This document shows positions 1 through 6,866 of a DNA stretch of 64,000 nt, piece by piece. A program made the position numbers and the translations under genes. Source of the DNA: a virus; the IMG/VR virus record IMGVR_UViG_3300029922_000042, positions 1-64,000 of that record. The stretch is one strand, 5' to 3'. The notes under the pieces are model-generated. The model was not told where the DNA came from, ran no database searches, and saw only the letters and a list, made by a program, of their open reading frames with translations. Position 1 is the stretch's first letter. The number at the start of each line of letters is the position of its first letter.

Positions 1-1
1 T

Positions 2-2425
2 GGAAGTACAACTACATTAAGTGGATCAGCTACTAATTATATAATTTTTACTGGTACATTAACTCAGATTTGTGTACTACCTAATGCCACTACACTTTCT
101 AATGGGGCGTCATTCTTTATTGATAATAGTTCAACTGGAGCTGTTACTGTAAATATGAATGGTGGAACTACTTTATGGATTGTAGGAGCTGGAGCATTTT
201 TAGAGTTAGTATTAACTAGTAATGGAACTTCAGCTGGTACCTGGAATACTCAATATTTTGGTAGTACGGTATCAACAGGAAAAGTCATTAACTTAGCTGA
301 TAATTTAACATCAGTAGCCAATACTCCAGGGGTATTTCAGAATGATGGAAGTGGTAATATATCTTACGGTCCACCACCACCTACTATAACCCAACTTGAT
401 CTTTGGGGACATTCCTGGCTTGATGATATAGTTTATATTACTGGCGCAAATCAAATTACTGATCCTGCTGAAATATTAAATAACGTACTTACAAATGCTT
501 TGGGAATTTCTCAAGATAGAGTAAGAAATCATGCTAGGAGTGGTGCAAACCTTACGTCTCAAGGATGTTTAATGGGCGGTTATATGAGGTTTTTAACTGA
601 AATAACTCGTACCAAAAAATATTCTCCATTTTATCGACAAGGTGGTTTATCTGTAATTGTATATGGTATTAATGATTTAGGTAATAATACATCAGCTAAT
701 CAATCATTAATGCGCTCAGTATTTTCGCAAGCCTTAACCATGGCTATTAGTAGAATAAGAGCTTCAGCTATTTTTCCTTGTGGCACTGGGTTAGCTCAAT
801 GGGCTTTTGGTACTAATTATGCAGCCGGTCCAGTAGCTAACCTTGAGTGGATGTCTACTGTTGGAATGCAAGCAACAGTAGTAGATTCTGGTGGTACTTC
901 TACAGCAACTTTCACCATTCCATTTGGCTATAAAGGAGAACCAATAGGATTTCTATTAGTTGGTACTTCCGGAGCAACTTCAGGTATTGTTACTTGGGGT
1001 GGAAATATTACTGGAACTAGTGGTATTATTGGAACTACTACCACTTTAAACTCTACTTCCATAGATGCTCATGGACCTGTATTCGTTAGATGGACTTCTG
1101 GTACTAATGGATTATCAGCTGCTAATGCTGGTCAGACTATTACTATCAAGGTAACTACTGCGAGTGGGACAGTACAATTAGATTCAGCCTGGATTGAATC
1201 TCTTAAACCAAATCCTGTAGTTGTAGCCAATGTATATCAATGTGATTGTAGAACTATTACTTACGCTTTAGGGGATGGGGTAACTTCTGGTGTTACTACT
1301 TCTTTTACTTCTGGTTCAGCCAATTTTAATTCAAGTACTGATGCTGGAAATTCAATAACTGAGACTGATGCTCAAGGTGCTTTTACTTCTGGTAAGACTA
1401 TTTCATCTGTAACTAATGCAACCACCATAGTATTATCAGGAAATGCTACTGGTGCTTTTACATCCATTAAATATACTTTTGGGCGTATTTTAAACGGTTA
1501 CGCTAATTATGCTACTAATACAGATTTTAGTGGGGCAACTCCAGCTAGTCATAGTGCAGCAGACACAGATTTACAAAATTTAAATAGCACAATTACTACA
1601 GTAGTTAATTCATTCGATTCAATGGTTCAATTAGCTGACGTAAATACAGCTATGGGGATTGGTGGAACTGGAACTCTGCCTACTAACGTCTATACAACAT
1701 CTGCTGATGGTTATCATCCTAATGCGGTTGGAGCAGCTTTGGCAACTAATGCTATATTTGCTGCTATTAAGAAGCTAGTACCTGTTGCTGATGGTTTAGG
1801 GACTCTAGGTGTATTAGAGACACAGACTCCACAAGGTTATCCAGTCGCTCCTAAACGAAATATTATTCGTCCTGGTAGTAATGTTTATTTACCTGAATTT
1901 GGTGTTTGGGGTGCTACATATACTGCAGTTGCTGGTGATACGTTTGCTATTCCTTTCTGGGTATCAGAAGGTGGGGCTAATATTACTGCATTCCAAGTAC
2001 AACAAACCAATGCTCCTGCTACAGCTGGATCTAACGTAAGATTTGGTATTTATGATGATACTATGTTTACAGGTTATCCTTGTAACCTTAGATATGAAGT
2101 TACATCAGGCGGTGCATTTGCGATGGGAACTACTGCAGCTATAAAGACTATTGGAACTAATACTTTTGGATGGCTACGATCAGGACTTTATTGGCAAGTA
2201 TTTAAGATAGATTCCCTCGGTACAACTGCTAGTATAGTTAATACAATTGGAGGTCCTAGTCCGTATATGCCACAGTGGTTGGCCGCTGGTGGTACTGCTT
2301 CACCTATTGCTTGGAAAGTAACTAGTGTAGCTGCTGGTGCTTTACCTAATGAATTTAGTGCATTAGCTGCTGGTACTGCAGTTACTACAGCTCCAGCTGT
2401 AGGAATGACAATAACTGTAACATAA
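2..2425 (+). CDS. Tail fibre / receptor-binding protein with SGNH esterase domain, 5' end outside the window
   Basis: The reading frame is open from the first base, so the N-terminus lies upstream; 807 residues are visible and the first in-frame ATG (155) is probably internal. The first ~120 residues are Gly/Thr/Ser/Asn-rich, as in phage fibre shafts. An SGNH (GDSL-like) hydrolase domain follows: GHSW (Ser ~138, block I), GINDLG (Asn ~224, block III) and DGYH (Asp ~569, His ~572, block V). A long beta-type insertion lies between blocks III and V. Such domains remove acetyl or other ester groups from surface glycans, so it probably acts outside the cell during adsorption. The last ~200 residues are another beta-rich domain. 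The next gene starts 4 bases after the stop. The fibre role is inferred from composition and from the neighbouring repeat protein; the hydrolase call rests on the motifs. Confidence 0.72.
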   Translation, partial: GSTTTLSGSATNYIIFTGTLTQICVLPNATTLSNGASFFIDNSSTGAVTVNMNGGTTLWIVGAGAFLELVLTSNGTSAGTWNTQYFGSTVSTGKVINLADNLTSVANTPGVFQNDGSGNISYGPPPPTITQLDLWGHSWLDDIVYITGANQITDPAEILNNVLTNALGISQDRVRNHARSGANLTSQGCLMGGYMRFLTEITRTKKYSPFYRQGGLSVIVYGINDLGNNTSANQSLMRSVFSQALTMAISRIRASAIFPCGTGLAQWAFGTNYAAGPVANLEWMSTVGMQATVVDSGGTSTATFTIPFGYKGEPIGFLLVGTSGATSGIVTWGGNITGTSGIIGTTTTLNSTSIDAHGPVFVRWTSGTNGLSAANAGQTITIKVTTASGTVQLDSAWIESLKPNPVVVANVYQCDCRTITYALGDGVTSGVTTSFTSGSANFNSSTDAGNSITETDAQGAFTSGKTISSVTNATTIVLSGNATGAFTSIKYTFGRILNGYANYATNTDFSGATPASHSAADTDLQNLNSTITTVVNSFDSMVQLADVNTAMGIGGTGTLPTNVYTTSADGYHPNAVGAALATNAIFAAIKKLVPVADGLGTLGVLETQTPQGYPVAPKRNIIRPGSNVYLPEFGVWGATYTAVAGDTFAIPFWVSEGGANITAFQVQQTNAPATAGSNVRFGIYDDTMFTGYPCNLRYEVTSGGAFAMGTTAAIKTIGTNTFGWLRSGLYWQVFKIDSLGTTASIVNTIGGPSPYMPQWLAAGGTASPIAWKVTSVAAGALPNEFSALAAGTAVTTAPAVGMTITVT

Positions 2426-2429
2426 TGAA

Positions 2430-4193
2430 ATGTTTGGCTCTTCATACTTTGGAGAAGGTTATTTTGGTGGCGATCCTCCATTACCAGATAGGGTAATTGA
2501 GGCAGCTAGTGCAGTTGATTCAGTTAGTGGTATAGCAGTATATAATGTTTCCGTAACAGAAACAGCTTCAGCTTCAGATTCAGTTGATTTAGCAGGTACA
2601 GTTTCAGTAACTTTCGGTGGTTTTTATCTCGCTCAGAATCAATTTGCTGGTGGTACAGCAATTCCTACTTCTCAAACTTATCTAGTTAGTGTAAGTGAAT
2701 CAGCTTCAGCTCTAGATAGCCCTTCTAGTATAGCTGTATATGGAGCAAGTGATAGTGAATCTGCATCTGCTACTGATACTCCTAGTTCTACTGCTATATA
2801 TCCAGGTTCTACTACAGAATCAGGTAGTGCAGTAGATAGTCCTTCTGTTAATGCTATATTTGCTGCAAGTACTTCAGAAAGTGGTACAGCAACTGACAAT
2901 CCTTCAGCTAATTCTACTCTTCAAGCTAGTACTAGTGAATCTAATAGTGCAGTAGATAGTCCTAGTTCAACAGCTACATTTGCAGGGTCCATAACTGAGT
3001 CTGCTTCAGCTCTAGATAGTCCAGCTGGCGGTTATTTAGTAACTATATCTGAATCTGCTTCAGCTACAGAGTCACCCTCAGCTAATGATTTATTAGCAGC
3101 AACAGTATCAGAAAGTGGTTCAGCTTCAGATAATCCTAGTGCTAATGCTTTATTTGCAGGAAGTGTAACTGAATCTGCTAGTGCTTCTGATAACCCTTCT
3201 GCTAATGCTATATTTGCAGGTTCAGTAAGTGAAGCTGCTAGTGCTTCTGATAGTCCTTCATCTACTGCTAAATACAGTGTAAGTATTAGTGAATCTGGTA
3301 GTGCAACAGATTCTCCTTCAGCTAATTCTACCCTACAAGCTAGTGTAACAGAATCAGCTTCAGCTCTAGATAGTATAGTTGGTGGTTATTTAGTAACTAT
3401 AACAGAATCAGGAACAGCAACGGATAATCCTAGTTCTACTGCTATATATGCATGTTCTACTACAGAATCAGGTAGTGCAGTAGATAACCCTTCAGCCAAT
3501 GATTTATTAGCAGCTTCTATCACAGAATCAGTTACCACAATTGATACTCCTAGTTCTACTGCTAATTATAGTGTAACTATATCAGAGTCAGTCTCAGCTA
3601 ATGACAATCCTTCAGCCAATGATTTATTAGCAGCTTCTATTACGGAGTCAGGCAGTGCTTCTGATAGTCCTAGCTCAACTGCTACTTATCAAGTTAGTAT
3701 AAATGAGTCAGGAACAGCCCTAGACAGCCCTACAGCTAATTCTACACTATTAGCTAGTATATCAGAGTCAGTCTCAGCTAATGATACTCCTACAGCTAAT
3801 GATTTATTAACAAGTTCTATTACAGAGTCAGGTAGTGCAAGTGATTCTAGTTCAGCTTCAGTACTATTCAATACTTCTATTACTGAAACAGCTTCAGCCT
3901 TGGATAGTTTATCAGCTATTATAAGTTCTATAAATAGTGAGTCTGAAAGTGCCTCAGCTATAGATAATACTGATGCCACACTATTAACTCTAGCTAGTGT
4001 ATTAGAATCTATTACCGCAATTGATACAGCTTCAACTAATGCCCCACCTATTATTTATAGTGTAAATGTATTAGAAGCAGCCTTGGCTTTAGACAGTAAT
4101 ATCAACAATAACCCATTTGTTGAAGGTGTGATTAATAAGAAATTTATAAGTAGATTTCCGGTTCGAAAATCTAAATTATTGGCGAATGTTTAA
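2430..4193 (+). CDS. Ser/Ala-rich ~20-residue repeat protein, probable tail appendage
   Basis: This protein of 587 residues opens with MFGSSYFGEGYFGG, a Gly/aromatic N-terminus I associate with phage virion proteins. It is then built from about two dozen imperfect repeats of 20 residues (18 in a few copies). Each has the form ESxSAxDSPSxxAxxxxSxT, with Glu, Ser, Ala and Asp-Ser/Asn-Pro at fixed positions. The C-terminus breaks the pattern and is basic (FISRFPVRKSKLLANV). The repeats suggest an elongated solenoid or fibrous rod. It sits directly behind the esterase fibre gene, probably in the same transcript, and shares its orientation. No enzymatic motif is visible. Repeat number could change by recombination because the DNA repeats are similar. 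Function is inferred from context only. Confidence 0.6.
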   Translation: MFGSSYFGEGYFGGDPPLPDRVIEAASAVDSVSGIAVYNVSVTETASASDSVDLAGTVSVTFGGFYLAQNQFAGGTAIPTSQTYLVSVSESASALDSPSSIAVYGASDSESASATDTPSSTAIYPGSTTESGSAVDSPSVNAIFAASTSESGTATDNPSANSTLQASTSESNSAVDSPSSTATFAGSITESASALDSPAGGYLVTISESASATESPSANDLLAATVSESGSASDNPSANALFAGSVTESASASDNPSANAIFAGSVSEAASASDSPSSTAKYSVSISESGSATDSPSANSTLQASVTESASALDSIVGGYLVTITESGTATDNPSSTAIYACSTTESGSAVDNPSANDLLAASITESVTTIDTPSSTANYSVTISESVSANDNPSANDLLAASITESGSASDSPSSTATYQVSINESGTALDSPTANSTLLASISESVSANDTPTANDLLTSSITESGSASDSSSASVLFNTSITETASALDSLSAIISSINSESESASAIDNTDATLLTLASVLESITAIDTASTNAPPIIYSVNVLEAALALDSNINNNPFVEGVINKKFISRFPVRKSKLLANV

Positions 4194-4207
4194 GAAGCCC
4201 TCTTCTT
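4192..4207. terminator. Short inverted repeat between convergent genes
   Basis: AAGAAG (4192-4197) and CTTCTT (4202-4207) can pair around a 4-base loop. They sit exactly between the convergent stop codons of the repeat protein and the RpoB-like gene. The stem is AT-rich and short, so terminator activity is only possible. Confidence 0.25.
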
Positions 4208-4211
4208 TCAT

Positions 4212-4898
4212 TTAGTATTCAGGGATTAATACTTGTTTATCTAGAATTTCTTTGTGACTCATCCATTTAAGTTTTCCGTGCTTATCCTTCATAATCCTAT
4301 ATAAATTACAATCTGCTCCTTTAGCTACATTTTGATTTATATAATTAGTAACACCTATCTTCGTGTTTTCTGCAATATGAACGGGATCATAAAAGCCAAA
4401 ACTAGAAGGACTTACATTTCTAGATTCATCTGGTATTGCTGACTCTGATACAATTCCTCCCTGCCCCATCTTAGTTACTTTATGACTATTATCAAAGTGT
4501 TCTAATGGATTAATACCTTCAACGTTATTAGCTAAAGGATTTCCTACAATAACCGACCTGACTTGCTGAGAGAAGAAACCAGGAGTAAGCCAGTTAAGAT
4601 TCTTTTTCATTTGCATTTTATAAGCTGCTTTTTGTTGTATTTTACCTGCATCCTTATTTATATGGTCGGCTATAAAATCCTCTAGTCCCATAAATTTGGA
4701 GAATTTAAGGTTATCTCGATCATCACCTTCAACCTCACCTTTATTAATCTTAATTAATTTTGCTGAACTAGCTAATAAGACTTGGGGACTTATTTTATCC
4801 TCATCTACTCCAATATTATTCTTAACAATATCTTTATCTAGGGAGGTATGATTTAACCATTCCTTAAATTTAGTTAGTTTCTCGGTTCTAGTTAACAT
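4212..4898 (-). CDS. rpoB: RNA polymerase beta subunit (RpoB) fragment, split multisubunit RNAP
   Basis: This 228-residue protein matches the central part of bacterial RpoB. Residues 130-148 contain NPLEHF...HKVTKMGQGG, corresponding to NPLSEITHKRR...LGPGG in the cellular protein. Residues 159-172 (SRNVSPSSFGFYDP) correspond to the RDVHPTHYGRVCP segment, and ENTKIGVTNYI (177-187) to EGPNIGLINSL. The upstream DDRDNL (59-64) fits the DDIDHL segment. The N-terminal lobes and the C-terminal catalytic part are absent, and nothing similar follows before the convergent repeat gene. A full beta subunit is over 1000 residues, so this is either one piece of a polymerase split over several genes, as known in phiKZ-like phages, or a remnant. 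It is 1 base from the peptidase gene upstream, so the two are co-transcribed. The homology is convincing by eye; activity is unknown. Confidence 0.75.
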   Translation of the reverse strand: MLTRTEKLTKFKEWLNHTSLDKDIVKNNIGVDEDKISPQVLLASSAKLIKINKGEVEGDDRDNLKFSKFMGLEDFIADHINKDAGKIQQKAAYKMQMKKNLNWLTPGFFSQQVRSVIVGNPLANNVEGINPLEHFDNSHKVTKMGQGGIVSESAIPDESRNVSPSSFGFYDPVHIAENTKIGVTNYINQNVAKGADCNLYRIMKDKHGKLKWMSHKEILDKQVLIPEY

Positions 4899-4899
4899 A

Positions 4900-5640
4900 T
4901 TAATTCTGTACTTGTATAAGGTCAGCTACTAATTGATCCATATTAAACCCGGAAGGAGATAAACCAGTATTATTAATCCAATCCTGACTAATCAATGCAT
5001 AAGCTTCCTCAGTCCTATTAGTCACCCAATCATAAGTAGCGGATTGTACAGCACCCCAAGTAATATATTCAAAAGTATTCTCTGAAAATGAAAATGATGG
5101 TATGGCATGTCCTCCAATTATATTCCCAGTAGTATATTGCCAGGTAGTTATGCCACTTTCCACAGCATTCATATCATCCTCAGTCAAATCAACCCCAGTA
5201 TAAACCCCTCCAAATAACCAGATAGCTATTTTTAGATGAAGTATATTCTTAGGATTAACACTTACGAATGCCCCTATCTTATGATTAGCAATACCTGTAG
5301 TTTGCCAGTACTTCAATACCTCAAGTTCAACTGCTCCATTATCAGTAGCAGGATTATTAGGAGTATAGCCAGTAATTGCTTCATAGGCTCTTAATACATC
5401 ATCATTAGTAGGTGTGATGAGTGTAGAACTATTTGCAGTCCAGTTCATAATATAGTGAGCGGCAGCAGCACAAGTACAAATTCCTAGACTATCATTGAGA
5501 AACATCTGATAAGGGTTATTACCTATTTTAGCCCACCAATTAATAGAAGTTGGTGGTATTAGTGTAGGAGCTAAATACTTTTCTAGTTTAAGCGCCCTCT
5601 TATCAAATACAGCCTTATTACGTCCTAATTTATAGTTCAT
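4900..5640 (-). CDS. Papain-like (C1-type) cysteine peptidase domain protein
   Basis: This 246-residue protein has the layout of phage-encoded papain-like proteins. The N-terminal segment ends in NDSLGICTCAAAAH, where Cys55 or Cys57 would be the nucleophile at the start of a helix. GGHAIPSFSF (His178) followed by ITWGA would supply the histidine and the third catalytic position. No signal peptide is seen. It heads a two-gene minus-strand unit with the RpoB fragment and is divergent from the small gene at 5721. Likely roles are virion maturation or processing of a phage or host protein. Cleavage activity is inferred only from the Cys/His arrangement; related phage proteins are mostly uncharacterised. 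Confidence 0.55.
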   Translation of the reverse strand: MNYKLGRNKAVFDKRALKLEKYLAPTLIPPTSINWWAKIGNNPYQMFLNDSLGICTCAAAAHYIMNWTANSSTLITPTNDDVLRAYEAITGYTPNNPATDNGAVELEVLKYWQTTGIANHKIGAFVSVNPKNILHLKIAIWLFGGVYTGVDLTEDDMNAVESGITTWQYTTGNIIGGHAIPSFSFSENTFEYITWGAVQSATYDWVTNRTEEAYALISQDWINNTGLSPSGFNMDQLVADLIQVQN

Positions 5641-5685
5641 AGTATTATTCTACTTTCTTGGAACTACTTAAACAATAAAATAAAG

Positions 5686-5714
5686 TTGACAACATTACCG
5701 TACATTTCTAAAGT
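5686..5714 (+). promoter_or_regulatory. Sigma70-type promoter, start codon at predicted +1
   Basis: TTGACA (5686-5691), a 17-base spacer and TAAAGT (5709-5714) form a consensus-like promoter. The ATG of the next gene begins 6 bases after the -10 element, which would give a leaderless mRNA. Confidence 0.5.
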
Positions 5715-5720
5715 AGTGTT

Positions 5721-5924
5721 ATGCAATTAGAGATAAATTACGAACCAGAAGATGAGGAAGTCACTATTATAGTTGATAATGCTGACGTTCTTAAAGCTAC
5801 ATTAGGGGAAAAGAATTTACTAGTGCTTAATAAGAAGTTTAAAGATATAAAAGATGATAACGAGAAACTTTATACTGCACTTAGAAGTATTACCCTGTCT
5901 TTAATGGAGCTTACTGAGGTTTAA
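5721..5924 (+). CDS. Small acidic protein, unknown function
   Basis: A 67-residue protein rich in Glu and Asp (for example EPEDEEVTIIVD near the N-terminus). A charged helical middle (NKKFKDIKDDNEKLY) could form a coiled coil. I do not recognise the family. It appears to be a single-gene unit: a good promoter lies directly upstream with the ATG at the expected transcription start, and a terminator-like hairpin follows about 55 bases after the stop. It is divergent from the peptidase/RpoB pair. A small acidic protein with its own promoter could be an early regulator or inhibitor, but nothing in the sequence proves this. Confidence 0.6.
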   Translation: MQLEINYEPEDEEVTIIVDNADVLKATLGEKNLLVLNKKFKDIKDDNEKLYTALRSITLSLMELTEV

Positions 5925-5978
5925 TTAGATATAACAAATTTAACGGTAGGCAAGTAAAAAATTTGCCTAAATCTTCCT

Positions 5979-6005
5979 TGTCCCTATTCCTAAGGGGCAT
6001 TTTTT
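5979..6005 (+). terminator. Rho-independent terminator
   Basis: TGTCCCT (5979-5985) pairs with AGGGGCA (5993-5999) and is followed by a run of six T. A second stem, TAGGCAA/TTTGCCTA, lies just upstream (about 5946-5968). Together they close the 5721 gene unit. Confidence 0.6.
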
Positions 6006-6020
6006 ATGATAACTTGATTA
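6005..6020 (+). repeat. 16-bp sequence repeated upstream of two transcripts (copy 1)
   Basis: TATGATAACTTGATTA occurs here and identically at 12556-12571. This copy lies between a terminator and the MazG gene; the other precedes the structured RNA region. It may be part of a phage promoter. Confidence 0.4.
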
Positions 6021-6042
6021 TTCAATCAACAATAATAACTAT

Positions 6043-6369
6043 ATGACAAATGACGAATACTTACAGTTTACAAGAACAACTGCAATCTATCCTAAAGATA
6101 GAGAATTAGAATACCTGGGTTTGGGCTTAGCATCAGAAGCAGGCGAGGTGTGTGGAAAATTAAAGAAAGTGATTAGAGATGATAATGGAGTTTTAAGTGA
6201 TGTAGTAAAGTTAAGGTTGACAGATGAATTAAGTGATGCAGCCTGGTATTTAACTAGACTGGCCGATACTTTAGGTCTTACATTAACTGAATTGTTAGAA
6301 CATAACTATATGAAACTATCTTCTAGGAAAGAAAGAGGAACTATAGGTGGCTCTGGGGATTTGCGTTGA
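6043..6369 (+). CDS. MazG-like nucleotide pyrophosphohydrolase
   Basis: This 108-residue protein carries the all-alpha NTP-PPase signature. ASEAGEVCGKL (around residues 30-40) gives the first pair of metal-binding acids (ExxE), and DELSDAAWYL (around 66-75) the second (ExxD). The length fits single-domain phage MazG proteins. They hydrolyse (d)NTPs to the monophosphate and pyrophosphate, which can clean the pool of unwanted nucleotides or, in some phages, lower alarmone levels. It is the first gene of the nucleotide-metabolism run and abuts the dCMP deaminase. The substrate cannot be read from the sequence. The leader is A/C-rich with no Shine-Dalgarno. Confidence 0.8.
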   Translation: MTNDEYLQFTRTTAIYPKDRELEYLGLGLASEAGEVCGKLKKVIRDDNGVLSDVVKLRLTDELSDAAWYLTRLADTLGLTLTELLEHNYMKLSSRKERGTIGGSGDLR

Positions 6370-6371
6370 TT

Positions 6372-6863
6372 ATGAACTGGGATGAATATTTTATGAGGCG
6401 TGCATATTTAGCAGCCGAGATGAGCAAGGACCCGAGAACTAAAATAGGGGCAGTATTGGTTAGAGATGGTAAGTGGGATATTTCATCAGGTTTTAATGGA
6501 TTCCCTGCTAAAGTTCAAGATTCACCAGAAAGATATAGTGATAGAAATACTAAGCTAAAAATGATAGTACATGCCGAGGCTAATTCTGTACTCCAATGTG
6601 CTAAACTAGGTTATTCTAGTTTAGGAACTACCTTATATACTCTTGGGATGCCTTGTAATGAGTGTATGAAAACAATAATTCAAGGAGGGATTACAAGTAT
6701 AGTACTTCATAAACAATGGCCAGAGATGACTTATTCTGGAGATTGGGTTGAAGCTTTTAGAATATCTACAATTATGGCTAGAGAAGCAGAAATAAATATT
6801 AGTTACTTAGATAAAGTACTAGGGATTAAGGGGTTTTGTGATGGTAAAGAAATGAATGTATAA
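6372..6863 (+). CDS. Deoxycytidylate (dCMP) deaminase
   Basis: The protein is 163 residues from the ATG at 6372; an upstream TTG at 6366 overlaps the MazG stop but is less likely. It has the cytidine/deoxycytidylate deaminase zinc site: HAE (67-69, His ligand and catalytic Glu) and PCNEC (94-98, two Cys ligands). RTKIGAVLV and GFNGFP fit the dCMP deaminase subfamily. The enzyme converts dCMP to dUMP, the substrate that ThyX (11410) methylates to dTMP. Its place in the run MazG, deaminase, RNR, Nudix, Tmk, ThyX supports a role in making thymidylate for phage DNA. Confidence 0.87.
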   Translation: MNWDEYFMRRAYLAAEMSKDPRTKIGAVLVRDGKWDISSGFNGFPAKVQDSPERYSDRNTKLKMIVHAEANSVLQCAKLGYSSLGTTLYTLGMPCNECMKTIIQGGITSIVLHKQWPEMTYSGDWVEAFRISTIMAREAEINISYLDKVLGIKGFCDGKEMNV

Positions 6864-6866
6864 ATT

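Noticed and set aside
2188-2481. Minus-strand ORF opposite the end of the tail fibre gene
   Set aside because: It is the reverse shadow of a well-supported coding region, and has no leader or neighbour on that strand.
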